Positions 32,885 to 44,049 of a DNA stretch of 64,000 nucleotides are shown here, in pieces. The notes under the pieces were generated by a model. The model saw only the letters and a list, made by a program, of their open reading frames with translations, did no database searches and had not been told where the DNA came from. Positions within the stretch are counted from its first letter, which is position 1. Every line of letters begins with the position of its first letter. Source of the DNA: Vespa crabro (taxonomy: Eukaryota; Arthropoda; Insecta; Hymenoptera; Vespidae). The stretch lies in assembly GCF_910589235.1 (NCBI RefSeq), contig NC_060955.1, forward strand, positions 6,985,694-7,049,693, read 5' to 3'. The translations under genes were made by a program, and so were the position numbers.

Positions 32885-32947
<63 letters not shown>
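32885..32947. repeat. GA microsatellite
   Basis: About 51 pure GA bases. Confidence 0.96.
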
Positions 32948-32949
32948 TT

Positions 32950-33590
32950 TATAGCATTTTGTTTATGGCAAATATTTACTATAACTGTTAGAAGAGTATC
33001 GAAGGTGTATTTCTTAATACTCGAAAATAGCTACTGATTAAAGCGATTAATTATGAAATTCGAGCTGATTGACTTGCGTTAGTAATTGTCCGTACGATAT
33101 AATATTTCATATAGCTTTGTCAAATTTATCGATTATTTTGCGATCGAATGGTACATATATTATACCTACGAACTAATCATACACGTAGTCTTACAAATAA
33201 CCAACAATTGAAATGATTAAATTGTAATTTCAATTACTTCACAGAAATTATTCAAATTGTGGTTTGTACCTTAAATGTTCGTCAAATTGATACGTTTTTG
33301 TTAAAAAATTGTAATTATGAATTAAATCGAATAAATATTGTAATAACGAAATAACAAAAAAATTTATTTTTCTTTTGCATATTTGTTCTAATAATAGGTA
33401 TAAATGATATTAAATGATCGTATCGATTTATGTAAAACTTGCTCGACAGTGAAAGCGTTAAATTGGCCCGTAGTACGCTAAGTGTGCGACACGCAATCCT
33501 TCCAGAGAATCGTGAGCACATCTTAGCTCACAGAAACGTCGCAGAAACTTTTTACATGACATCTGGTGAAAGTGGGAGTTAGCTGAGGGC
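32950..33590. other. A/T-rich non-coding DNA
   Basis: Nothing supported. Confidence 0.42.
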
Positions 33591-33608
33591 GAGACACAAT
33601 CGTAGGAG

Positions 33609-33683
33609 GTGGTAGCAGTAGTAGTAGTAGTACTAGTAATAGTAGTAATAGTAGTAGTAGTAATAATAGTAGTAGTAGTAGTT
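33609..33683. repeat. (GTA)n trinucleotide microsatellite
   Basis: GTA/TAG units with TAATAA variants. The minus strand reads as a Thr-rich frame. Confidence 0.93.
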
Positions 33684-33721
33684 GCTCGCACGAAGTCATA
33701 ACGTGACATCTGTTTGGAATG

Positions 33722-33766
33722 AGCGAAATACGAGAAAGAAAGAAGAAAGAAGGATAAAGAAAGAGA

Positions 33767-33818
<52 letters not shown>

Positions 33819-33832
33819 AAAAGAGAAGGAAA
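33722..33832. repeat. GA/AAAG microsatellite
   Basis: Pure GA from about 33774 to 33808, with AAAG-rich flanks. Confidence 0.9.
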
Positions 33833-33995
33833 GCGCTACGAAATCATACAAGAAAGATAGAAAGAGAACGAACTAAGCGGAAATTCGTGTGAGATAAAGA
33901 AAGATTGTATTTAGTTCGGACAATACGTAGTTTTTGGTTCTACGCTTGAGTTGCGTCGGAGTTTTGAGCAAGAACATCAAGATGTCTTTCTCATG

Positions 33996-34068
33996 CTCTC
34001 TCTCTCTCTCTCCCTCTTTCTCTCTCTGTAGCTATCTATCTTTTTCACTCTATCTATCTCTCTTTTGG
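33996..34068. repeat. CT/CTAT tract
   Basis: Imperfect CT array with TATC units. Confidence 0.85.
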
Positions 34069-34409
34069 TTCTAGCTCGAACACCAGAAGACCACATTATC
34101 CAGTCTGGAAGGCATTATATCCTATGTGCGCGTATAACCGAGCCACCAGACCGCAGCTCTACGTCATTTCTCAACGACGAAAAACCCAGTGATCTATGCA
34201 TCTTACGTAGCGAGGATCGTTTTCAGTTTTTTTTTTCTTTATAATCTACATACGTGATCTCTCAGTTATACTCCAAAACGGAATATATAGAAAGAAAGAG
34301 AAAGAGATAAGTGAAGTATGCTTTTGAATTCCAAGGACGAATTTTCTAGAAAAGATTTGAAAAAAAAATAAAGAAGTAAATATGGAACAAAGTTTTTGCG
34401 ATTTTATCT

Positions 34410-34434
34410 TTCTTACTCTCTCTCTCTCTTTCTC

Positions 34435-34465
<31 letters not shown>

Positions 34466-34488
34466 CTCTTTCTCTCTTTCTCTCTCGT
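34410..34488. repeat. CT/TTTC array
   Basis: Alternating CT and TTTC units over about 75 bases. Confidence 0.92.
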
Positions 34489-34709
34489 TTAGTTTCTTTG
34501 ATATTATTTCTTCGAAGATCATTGACGACGTTTCTCTTGGAAGAGTATGCTACAAGTTCTGCGACATTAGCATTAGTAAGATGTATTTTCATTGATGGTT
34601 ACTTAATGGCAGTTTCGAAGCGACAATTAGAGAATGACAGATTTTCGGGGTAATCCGAGCGAGTGACGGAAAATGAGATAGCAAAGGTTGAATCCGAAAG
34701 GGAATAAAC

Positions 34710-34710
<1 letters not shown>

Positions 34711-34761
<51 letters not shown>

Positions 34762-34790
34762 AAGAGATAGAGAAAGAGAAAGAGAAAGGC
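34711..34790. repeat. GA microsatellite
   Basis: About 45 pure GA bases then AAAG units, inverted relative to the CT array at 34410. Confidence 0.95.
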
Positions 34791-34972
34791 AACTGTCTCA
34801 AGGCTAAAGTTTCCCTATAAATCACAAAACGGTTTACGGATGTGCCTTAGTCGTTGGCGTAGCAATGGACGGAAGAAGGCGTCGCGACGCGTCGCGAATA
34901 CGCGCTCCCAAGCTAGTTGCTGAGAATGTAATGGATATTAATGTCCCTCCTATGCTGATTTCGTCCGTTCCC

Positions 34973-34980
34973 GTATACAT
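34973..34980. repeat. Target site duplication, left copy
   Basis: GTATACAT, identical to 36021-36028. It has T at position 2 and A at position 7, as in the hAT target consensus nTnnnnAn. Confidence 0.7.
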
Positions 34981-35008
34981 AGGGTGACTTTGGATTTTAA
35001 TATGGAAA
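34981..35008 (+). repeat. Left terminal inverted repeat
   Basis: AGGGTGACTTTGGATTTTAA continues to GGAAA. It matches the right end with about four substitutions and one single-base gap. Confidence 0.7.
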
Positions 35009-35993
35009 GCTCACGCTTGGAATGGAACGAGTGAAATCGTCGAAGGGAGACGCTCTTCCACACGTATAACAATCCTTTTACTTCAATCCTCCTTTCATTG
35101 TTCACTCACTAAAATGATTCTTAACGTTTCGGATTTAGATATATTAAATATTTCTTAATAATTAGCAAAAAAGCTTTCGTATCACCAAGCAATAATATTT
35201 ATCATTCGAAGATACAAATTGTAATAAATAAATTAAAAATGTATTTTATAATTTAATAATTTTTTTTGCATATTATTAGACGAATTAATTTGTTACATGA
35301 TATATTTATTTATATGAATTTCGTTATTACGTTTGTACTTTTAATCTTTCAATCCAATATTACCAACCCGCAGCCTCTTTACGTCTAGTCGTCGATGTAT
35401 AAAGTACTTTGATACGTCCAACCCTCTTCCCCCACCTCCCTCTAGTACTCACGAGCCGATCGCAAAGTGATCTAAAAGTGAGATAAAAGTTTACGAACGA
35501 AAAATTGCCATTTTCCTTCCTTTTCGACGAATCCCGGGAAAGTGAATTGCAAGCTCGAAAATACGAGTGCGCGTGCGCAAAGTAAAACTGTATTCATTTG
35601 GCGTACGGCACGTACCGATTTGCAATTTCGAAGTTATTGCTGAGAAAAATTCGAAGAGCTTTACCGTAGAGAGACAGCTTCCTTAAGTCTTCGATTGACT
35701 GTCCTTCTTGCTTCAATCACATTGCAAGAATGCAAATTTAACTTTTCACCAAGTTCTTAGTTTATGTCAATAAGCGTCCTTTTATAACAAAAAAGCTTTC
35801 GTTTTCCTCTTTTTCTTTCTTTTTTTTTCCTCTCTCGAACAAAGATGACAAATCAACGACAAAAAGAAAAGAAAAGAATGTGGCCCATTTATGTCTTTTC
35901 ATGTCGATAACATATCGAGGTTGTGAATATATATTTGCCATTGCGGTATGTTTTGTAACTCAAAATGAAGTCCTCCTCGTTGCATCTGCAAAG

Positions 35994-36020
35994 TTTCCTG
36001 ATTAAAACTAGAGTCACCCT
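35994..36020 (-). repeat. Right terminal inverted repeat
   Basis: Read on the minus strand it starts AGGGTGACTCTAGTTTTAAT and continues to GGAAA. Confidence 0.7.
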
Positions 36021-36028
36021 GTATACAT
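36021..36028. repeat. Target site duplication, right copy
   Basis: GTATACAT directly abuts the right inverted repeat. Confidence 0.7.
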
Positions 36029-36121
36029 TCGTTCCGCTCGTTCCATGGTTTCTCGCGGATTTCTAGATTTCTGTGGGATTCCAATCCCGCTCAGAGGTTT
36101 ATCCGTTCTCTCCGTCTCACT

Positions 36122-36128
36122 TTCTTCC

Positions 36129-36187
<59 letters not shown>

Positions 36188-36226
36188 TTCTCTCTCTTTC
36201 TCGCTCTTTGGATATTTGTCGTTGGA

Positions 36227-36258
<32 letters not shown>

Positions 36259-36260
36259 TG
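36122..36260. repeat. Two CT microsatellites
   Basis: Pure CT at about 36140-36180 and again at about 36233-36258, separated by a short unique spacer. Confidence 0.94.
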
Positions 36261-36429
36261 CACCTACTCTTTTTCCACAACGTCGAATCTTCTTTTCCCT
36301 TTGCTTTACCGTCTATCTCGACGCGCCCGAGCGAGCTTCGTTCAGAATTATGGGTCCCTACTTCGAAAAGAGCGTCGCCATTGAGATTTGTCCAAGATAC
36401 TTTCCTAACTGCTCGTCATTCATTTTGAA

Positions 36430-37430
36430 ACTGGACCTTTTGAGGAACTTAGGAAAGTATGAGGAAAAATCTTATCACGAATTTACGCTTATTTTATAAC
36501 GAATGATTACGTTTGATTCCATTTATTCCGTTATACTTTGGCTTATAATTAAAACATGAAAAAAGAATAATTATATTCTAGAACGTCATGTAGTATTATA
36601 ATAATGTTCACGTGTATTTCAATATTATTATTACGTTGTTTCATTTCGTAAGATTAAAAAAAAAATGAAAGGACTAGAATAAGATATTATCGTCCGACAG
36701 GTTTATAAATCTTAAAGACAATAAAGTTATTCTTGACGTTGTCCTCGTTACGTGTTTATTCCCATGAAATACAGGGAACCGGTTCCTTAGAATCAGTATT
36801 GCACCTTACACGAAACTAGACTTTATAATATCTTTATGCTTTTTACGTGACGGATGAAAGGCTTGCGAGAAGAAAGAAAGATTGATATCGGAAAAAATGA
36901 AAGGATGAGAATTTTTCTTAGTCGTTCTTGATGTACAAATGGGAATGTAACTGATACTTGAATTGTATTGGGACAATGATTTTGGCTCGACGATTTTCTT
37001 TCAACGAAAATTACAGACACGATGAACGAGTTAATCAAACCTCGGACACGATACAACACTTTTTTTTTTACGAACATTAAAATTGCTTTTTATTACTTTT
37101 TTTTTTAATTTATCGTAACTTAACGGATCGGTGAGACGTGCAGAGAAAGTTATTACCATTTTTCTGTATCAATTTCATTACTTTTCATTAATTGTTTTCA
37201 ACATTATCAGTTAAATAATAATAATAATATATATAATTAATAATAATAATGAAATATAATTAATATTTTTAACTTTAGAAATAGTGTAGAAAACACAGAA
37301 AGCAGAAGGAAAAAAGTAGACCATCTACGTCAAAATCATAAAATAAAATTTGCACGTCTTTTTCTTCTTTTTCTTTTTCTTTTCTTCCCCCATGTCTTTT
37401 CTACTCTTTTTCGATTCCTCAAAGAGTCCA
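36430..37430. other. A/T-rich non-coding DNA
   Basis: Low G+C with (AAT)-like runs near 37216-37260. The minus-strand frame 36823-37077 is background. Confidence 0.42.
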
Positions 37431-37439
37431 TTTTTAAGA

Positions 37440-37640
37440 AAAATGAATCTAAAAGTCGGCCGAGTTCGAATTCCAACTTCGGCGTAAATTACTATGTGGG
37501 CGCGAACGTTAGATGGCTTGCCCTCGGTAAGTCGATTCAGCCATCTTTGATCGATGATGCGAGCAAGAGAGAATTCACCGAGGAATCACGAGGTAATATT
37601 CCCTCGTGGAATACCATTTCGACGGATGATACTTTATGGA
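37440..37640. promoter_or_regulatory. Unique GC-richer island with TCF-like and donor-like words
   Basis: CTTTGATCGATGATG near 37545 resembles a TCF core (CTTTGATC). CTCG|GTAAGT at about 37526 is a good donor, but the ATG frame before it holds only four codons, so no exon is called. Confidence 0.2.
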
Positions 37641-37948
37641 GAAGGATAGCTTAACTGGCTATATTAGATTCATAGTAGAAGTGCCTAAGATTCATTGATT
37701 GTAAAGATATTTTATGTAAAATGACAAGAAGATAAATGATTCAAGTTTTAAAATCGTCGAAAAACAATTTTTTTAACCCAATAAAAAATAATAGAATAAT
37801 ATGATTGTTCGTTATTTTCTTTTTTTTTTACTTTATTCATTATTTTATTTCATCGTAGCTTTTCGTGACAGATGGATCAATAAAGTTTCAAGATTAGCCA
37901 GATTGAGGGAAAACGTTGATTTCGGGCTAATGATTCGGATCATACACA

Positions 37949-37953
37949 AAACA

Positions 37954-37996
<43 letters not shown>
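37949..37996. repeat. CA then (TA)n microsatellite
   Basis: CACACA leads into about 30 bases of TA. Confidence 0.93.
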
Positions 37997-38249
37997 AGTA
38001 TAAGGTACAAATGAGTTCTGTTCGGCCCCTTAAACCCTTTCCACAAATGCTTCTGATGTGGCTCAACGTTGTTTCCGGTCCTAAGCTTATTCGGGTAATT
38101 TTATCGTTCATCTGCCAGCCAACTGGCTGGTTTCTGCTCCTTCGTGACAACTAATTTATTTGGTCACGAGGAAAAGAAAGAAAAAGAATAAAGGAAGAAA
38201 TAGTGGCAATAGAGGAAAGAGATTGAAGCGAATCGGAGAAAGACAGATG

Positions 38250-38270
38250 AGAGGGGGGAGAGAGAGAGAG

Positions 38271-38318
<48 letters not shown>

Positions 38319-38320
38319 CG
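38250..38320. repeat. GA microsatellite
   Basis: GGGGGA entry, then about 40 pure GA bases. Confidence 0.93.
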
Positions 38321-38589
38321 CAAAGTGAAAGGGTTGTTACGTAGGATCGATAAAGAACTTCTACGAATTTCATTCTTTTCTATTCCGTTCTCCTTTTCGA
38401 TCAAGAAAAAGAGGGAGAGAGATAGAAAGAGGAAAACTTTTCGTACAGCCGCTTAGTTACAGTGACTTTCGTAGATAATCCTCTTGCCAATTTTACAAAA
38501 TTATGTTTCTTGGCCTTCAGTGAAGTTTCAATGAGAGGAGAGAAGCTTCGCAATCTGCACAAGATCGAACTACATAAAGTTGACCGCGT

Positions 38590-39330
38590 GAGGACTTTCC
38601 TCAAAGTCCCTTAAATACACTTACGTATACATAATATACCAATGTACATACTTACATAACACATATGTATTATTGTACATAATTTAGGTAGTGTAAAAGC
38701 GAGTCTCATGAATAATAGGAAACTAGGTCCTTATCGTTCGTATTATGAAATTTGCATAGTCCTTTATGAGACGAATAATTACTTATTGATTATAAGAATT
38801 TAATATATTTTTAAATCGAGGTATTTAAATATGATTAGAATGTTTATATTTTATAATAACGCAAGAACGACATATATACGTAGAAAGAATAAAATTGTGT
38901 TCCATTTTTATTAAGTTATGATCAATCAGAAGATTCTTTTTTTTCCACATTATTTAAATGAAATGTGACATGTGAATTTGTTATCTATAAGAAGTATTGA
39001 TATCGATTAAATTCATAGGAACACCTTACACAAATTCTTCCAAAGTATTAATCCTATTTTTTTCCTCGATCGTCGACAGTCAGCAGTCATTCGACAGGAC
39101 ATTTCTTCTACAACTTAACTATAGATCAATTCGCAATGTGGTTGTCTTTAGGAAATTGAAAAGTTTCGTCAATCCGAAAGCATCGTCGGCGTAGTTTAAG
39201 AACCCCCTTCTCTTCGCCAAAGTCACGAAGTCAGGAAAAGACGAGCTCTTTGGGAGTGCTTTTCTCGGGATCCGACGATGCCAGTGACTGCTGCTTGCGA
39301 AAGATGAGATATCAAAATTGTTTTAAACTT
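38590..39330. other. A/T-rich non-coding DNA
   Basis: Nothing supported. Confidence 0.42.
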
Positions 39331-39539
39331 CTCGATCGAATTGACGAGTCTTTTACCATGGACGTCTTCGAATAGACGGATTAGAGAAATTCTATCGAGG
39401 GCAACGGGTTATAACTTGTTACGATTCTTAGTTTCAAAAAGATTACAGTTTCTGAATGGAATACTCTTTGATTTTAGTTCTCTTGCGTATATGACTCTTT
39501 TATTGTTGTTCGTCTTATATTGCCTAATCTCTTAAATTA

Positions 39540-39780
39540 TAGAATTTCTTAAAACGTTTCTTATTATTAATACTCCCGTTGTCGATTATCTTTGAAATTA
39601 ATTTTATGACATGTTTCTAACTTTAAATAAAAAATTATTAAGGTTTACCTAATCATAATCTTATTTTAATATATACCAACGATGTACTACTTTTATTAAC
39701 AACACACAAACACATACACGCACATATATACATATGTGCACGTTTTGTTAACACCCTGTACATGCCAACACGTGTGAAAT
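39540..39780. other. A/T-rich DNA with CACA/TATA words
   Basis: Includes a short CA/TA stretch (39700-39740) and an AACACCCTGTAC word at 39749-39760 that resembles DNA transposon ends. Confidence 0.4.
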
Positions 39781-39957
39781 TAATACGAGATCACGTTCAT
39801 TCGATGCAAATGAGAGCCTACGTCTTCGCAACTAACGAGCGGAAAATTGGAACAGATCGCTCGTATATTCGTCTTAATATCCAGTAGGTAGTATCCATAG
39901 GACATAATAAGGGCTCGAAAATCATTTAACCTCGCGTTATAAATTTTCGACTCGTTT

Positions 39958-40013
39958 CTCTCTCTCTCTCTCTCTCTCTCTCTATTCCTGTCTCTTTCCC
40001 TCTTTCTCTCTCG
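39958..40013. repeat. CT microsatellite
   Basis: Pure CT 39959-39983 then CT/TTCC units. Confidence 0.93.
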
Positions 40014-40103
40014 GTACCACGAGAAAGCGTACATCTTTGTTATTCACGACGAGGCGTGGTTGTAACATACAACCCAAGGTGATATTGTCTAACTTTTGCG
40101 CAC

Positions 40104-40158
40104 ATGCCGACTCGTCAGTTAGGAGAAGGTCACAAGAGAGGGCTTCTTCAAGCGAAAA

Positions 40159-40201
<43 letters not shown>

Positions 40202-40523
40202 ATGCGAGACAGCTGGCCTCTCCCTAGCTGTTTACGAGGTGGGAGCGGTCCGTTACACTTCTAATTGCAAAGTGGACCTGCTACCAAACAAGCACTGGAA
40301 TTCTCAGTGCGAGAAGCAGCGCTACCATCAACGCCTACTATCGCATTCCGGCGTGTCGAACACCTTCGGAAAGGGGTGTTCCCGTGCGACGTATATGCTT
40401 CCTATGCAAATGACGCACGCGATGGCACTAAGCTGGTATATGCTCCAAACTTCACTCCCTGCTGAGTATTCGGACGAGAGAAGCCAGGAGGAGTCTGAGC
40501 GATACGAAAACGTTCAGGTCTAG
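40104..40523 (+). CDS. Complete ATG frame, 139 codons, unknown
   Basis: Starts MPTRQLGEGHKRGLLQAKKR and crosses a short GA array as a Lys/Arg/Glu run (about residues 18-33). About 106 further non-repetitive codons run to TAG, ending ERSQEESERYENVQV. Apart from the run, composition is balanced with Cys, Trp, Tyr and Met. The start context is weak (C at -3). A 66-codon frame also stays open in another register (40265-40465), and an octamer ATGCAAAT sits inside, so regulatory constraint could explain the GC-richer island. No family recognised. Confidence 0.25.
40157..40200. repeat. GA microsatellite
   Basis: Short GA/AAAG array inside the 40104-40523 frame, inverted to the CT array at 39958. 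Confidence 0.92.
40404..40411. promoter_or_regulatory. POU octamer ATGCAAAT
   Basis: Perfect octamer followed by GACGCA in a unique GC-richer setting. Confidence 0.3.
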
Positions 40524-40529
40524 CAGAGG

Positions 40530-41110
40530 CTTTAATCTACGGGTAGATATATACATATACGAGCTGGTCATACCGATGTCCCTTTAATCCTCCATAAGAA
40601 ACCTTTCACTTGACATCCAACTCGATTATACCACCACATATATATTTATGTATATACGTACGCATATAGTTCTCTGCAATCATTAGAATTTAATATCAAC
40701 ATAGGACTAATTTTGATTGTCTTACTTTAATCGATCTTTTAAATACAAAATTCAATCAATCCTGTTAGCCAGTTTCTTTCTCTGTTCTTTTATAATGAAT
40801 TTTTGGAACCAGTTGAAAAACCGATAACCAAGATCGTCTTCAGGGAAAAGCAAAAACTAATAGATCGAGAAAGGCAAACCAAGTAGAATTCGTAAGAACC
40901 TTTTAGAGCCGGCAAGCCAACGTCAGAGGAAAGATTATCCATCCATTATTTTAGGATAGGTAGAAGAAGAGAATTCGCACGTGGGAGGGCTTCGTGATGG
41001 TGGTAATGGTGCTGGTTGGTTTGATGGAAAGCGTTGTGAGCGTCGAAGATAAAAGATCCTAAGGACCCTCCAGTACCTAGGGAACTCGCGGTCGAGCGAT
41101 CACATTGATT
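40530..41110. other. Non-coding stretch
   Basis: Unique mixed sequence. No feature seen beyond GGTGGT words near 41000. Confidence 0.4.
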
Positions 41111-41118
41111 CAAGTGAA

Positions 41119-41225
<107 letters not shown>

Positions 41226-41294
41226 GAGTACGATTTTGGGGGATTATTTCGTGAAATAAAAAAGCAGGGAAAAAAGTGGAACCCTGATAACTTC

Positions 41295-41801
41295 GTGCTT
41301 CGTTATAACTCGCGATGTAGCGACATTCGATTCATTTCCGTCGGGCGAAAGGATGTAATTAATATCGTCGGTCTGGCTTTCGAATTCGCGACTGCGCACG
41401 TTCCTCTCGTCGTTGGTCTCTCTCGCGCCGGTCCTCGCGTCCTCCTCCCCAACACCTCCTCCACCTCCTTGTTACTCCGGCTCGCTCTAACCACCCCTCT
41501 CTGGGGGTGGCTCTCGTCGTCGAGGTTCGAGGCTCTCAGTCGTGCCGGGAACTCGCTTCGTTGCGGGGTGACCTCTTCTCTTCTCGGTCAGGTACATCGC
41601 GTTTTTCATGTCGAACGTGATACTTCTTTTTACATTACCGATAAACGACGAGTAAAGAATATTTTTTGCCTTACTGATGATCTCGCGACACGTTATTTAT
41701 CTAACTCGATCATCCGCGTGTTATTATCGAATGGTCTTCTCGTCATCGTGAGAACCGAGATCGTTGAACAATCGTTTTGCTCGAAAGAGGTCCGAGATTG
41801 A
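41295..41801 (+). CDS. Longest non-repeat open frame, 168 codons, unknown
   Basis: A stop-free frame from GTG (no ATG upstream) to TGA. It stays open further 5' through the GA array, giving well over 200 stop-free codons. It begins LRYNSRCSDIRFISVGRKDV and is Ser/Leu/Arg-rich in the middle where the DNA is pyrimidine-rich. A donor-like GTCAG|GTACAT lies at about 41591 and an initiator-like TCAGTC at about 41538, so the region may instead be a promoter with a short non-coding first exon. No domain recognised. Confidence 0.18.
   Translation: MLRYNSRCSDIRFISVGRKDVINIVGLAFEFATAHVPLVVGLSRAGPRVLLPNTSSTSLLLRLALTTPLWGWLSSSRFEALSRAGNSLRCGVTSSLLGQVHRVFHVERDTSFYITDKRRVKNIFCLTDDLATRYLSNSIIRVLLSNGLLVIVRTEIVEQSFCSKEVRD
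41491..41510 (+). other. 7-bp GC hairpin
   Basis: CCACCCC and GGGGTGG form a perfect stem around TCTCTG. Confidence 0.55.
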
Positions 41802-41809
41802 TTGGTTTG

Positions 41810-42810
41810 ATTGAACATTCTTTTTATATCGAACAAATTTAGTGTTCGAATATACAAGAACGTTAATAATCTATTTCCGTCATAATATTCTAGTATTTAT
41901 GTGATCCGAAGGGAATCTAGGGAAAGAGGCTGATAGGAACGTGTCGACAAACAGGAACAATTCTCTTGATCCTTCCTTGATCCTTTGGTGTTTAATCATA
42001 AAAGGGGACAAGTATGAGAAACCAACCAATTGACCAAGGTAATAAGGAAAGTTTTGCGCGCCGAAGGAATGTTTTAAAGATATGTGCCGTTATCACGTTG
42101 AAAGGGACATCTCTATTTTCCTAAGAGATTTTCTACTATATCCATCTAAAAAATTCCACTCGCATTCTCTTGGATCTTTCTTCGTAAAAAAGAAAAAAAG
42201 CGATACCCCTCTCTTTCTCATTTCTTCAATGTAAAAGCATCAGGACGACCAGTACGATATCAACACACAAAAGAGACAGTTCGTTGTTATCGACGAATGG
42301 CCGAAGATCAAACGTGAGTCTCATCCCTCGCCAAAGATTTGCCTCTTTAAGTCGGAAATCCAGAGATTCTTTTCCGGTCAGTCGAACCTACGACGTGTTT
42401 CCTCTTACTGGGTTTCTATCACGAAGGAAAAAAAAGAATTTGCAGGTACTAAATTTCATCTCTACAAAGGAACATAACCTGTCATAAATCGAACGTGTTT
42501 TATTTTCCAATTAAAAGAGACTTTTATCGACAATCGTACAAGGCATATAAATATCTTATTCGTGAATTTCTTTCAAAGCAATAATTAAAGACGTGATATA
42601 TATACCTAGTATTATACAACTACTACTACTAGTACTATATATATTCCGTGTCTATATATAAGAGGGCAAGATAATTGAATATAATTAATGCGATTGATAA
42701 GACAGAGCAAGGGTTGCGACTTCGTTTTTCGCCAATTAGCGCATTAACATCTTATCGGTCATCTGCCGGATTGTACAGTTACGATTTGAACTTACCGACA
42801 GGACGTATAA
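41810..42810. other. Non-coding stretch
   Basis: A/T-rich to mixed. Short TACTACTAGTACTA palindromic word near 42620. Confidence 0.4.
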
Positions 42811-42837
42811 TTGACGTAACCGTGTGAGAGAAAGACA

Positions 42838-42906
42838 AGTAAGAGAAGAAGAGAAGAGAAAGAAGAAGAAGAAAAAGAAGAAGAAGAAGAGGAGGAGGAG
42901 GAGGAG
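42838..42906. repeat. GAA/GAG trinucleotide tract
   Basis: GAA units passing into five GAG/GGA units, all purine. Confidence 0.92.
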
Positions 42907-43009
42907 CAAAATCGAAGGAAAAGATAAAACGCGAACTCGTGAGAGAGTTGAACGTGCTCGCCTTGCGTTCTTTGTCCGAGTGAGAAAGAGGGAGATAGAG
43001 TGTGGCGAA

Positions 43010-43039
43010 CAGAGAGAGAGAGAGAGTGAGAGAGAAGGG

Positions 43040-43070
<31 letters not shown>
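43010..43070. repeat. GA microsatellite
   Basis: GA array with GTGA and GGGG interruptions. Confidence 0.93.
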
Positions 43071-43171
43071 CGAGAGGGGTGAAAACTAGGTGAAGCTCAA
43101 CGAAGAAAGATTGACAATCCCGTTTCATTGCAGTTTGCTCTGTTATTGTCTGCGCGTAACATTAGTTTCTC

Positions 43172-43248
43172 CTTTTCTCTCTCTCTCTCACTCTCTTTAT
43201 CTCTCTTTCTCTTTGTCTTTCTCTATCTATTTATCTATCTATCTGTCT
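43172..43248. repeat. CT/TCTA tract
   Basis: CT units followed by ATCTATCTAT units, inverted to the GA array at 43010. Confidence 0.9.
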
Positions 43249-43367
43249 TCCCTTATTTCATCTTCTTTCATGCACATTGAAACGGCCTTTAACGAGCTAT
43301 TCTCTTACGCGTTAAAGAAGACAAGCTGTCCTTTCTCCGTCATTTGATTTCGAATTTCTCGATGGAT

Positions 43368-43412
43368 GTTCTCGATTGATCGATCATCGATCGATCGATT
43401 GATTTAATTGAT
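43368..43412. promoter_or_regulatory. ATCG-rich cluster with repeated TGATNNAT words
   Basis: Overlapping CGATTGATCGATCATCGATC words followed by TTGATTTAATTGATG. They resemble stacked PBC/Hox-type TGATNNAT half-sites and form a near-palindrome. It may equally be a short tandem repeat of ATCG. Confidence 0.3.
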
Positions 43413-43718
43413 GAATTTTGTCGAATGATTTAACGATGGAATAAAGAAAAGAAAAAGAGCTTAGAAAAAAAGTGGGAGAACTGCGAATAGGGGAGGGGAA
43501 AAAAGAAGAAGCATAGGAAGTATGGTACGATGGTGTATCCTATATCGAAGGGACTTCCATCAGGATCTTCTTTGGTTTATATCACGAGATGAACGATTTC
43601 GCATGAGTACGCAGGAGCCGCAAGCGCGGAAATTTATTCTACGATCTGAACGATTTTCATCGTCATAATTTCCGTCTCCACGCGCTCGTGCAAAAGAGTA
43701 AGAGAGAAGTACAGTAAG

Positions 43719-43722
43719 AGAG

Positions 43723-43757
<35 letters not shown>

Positions 43758-43776
43758 TAGACAGATAGACAGAATC
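43719..43776. repeat. GA then GATA/GACA array
   Basis: Pure GA then three AGACAGAT-type units. Confidence 0.93.
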
Positions 43777-43909
43777 GCTGTGACTAGAATCAAAAAGAGG
43801 AAGGAAAGAAATTCTGCTATGTCTGCAGTGAGAAGGATCGATTGATCGAACTTCGCCAGATCGAACTTTGTCAAGAAGATAGAAAAGGCATAGGAAAAAA
43901 GTGAAAAAA

Positions 43910-43948
43910 GGAAGAGAGAGAGAGAAGGGGGGAAGAAAGAGAGAGAAC

Positions 43949-43985
<37 letters not shown>
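43910..43985. repeat. GA microsatellite
   Basis: Two GA blocks split by GGGGGGAAG and AACGAA. Confidence 0.93.
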
Positions 43986-43988
<3 letters not shown>

Positions 43989-44049
43989 GAACGGATAAAG
44001 GAAAGGAGAGCATGCTGTCTTGGAGCACGTGACGAACGGAGTTGTTTCC

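Larger units (their letters stand above)
34981..36020. mobile_element. Non-autonomous DNA transposon, hAT-like, 1040 bp
   Basis: Imperfect terminal inverted repeats of 27-28 bp bound the element. Both ends read inward as AGGGTGACT, then TTTTAAT and GGAAA in the same order. An identical 8-bp sequence GTATACAT flanks the element on both sides, which is the duplication length made by hAT transposases. P and Merlin elements also make duplications of about 8 bp, and the AGGG start is not classic for hAT, so the family is provisional. The interior is unique, A/T-rich in its first half, and has no transposase frame. Confidence 0.65.
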
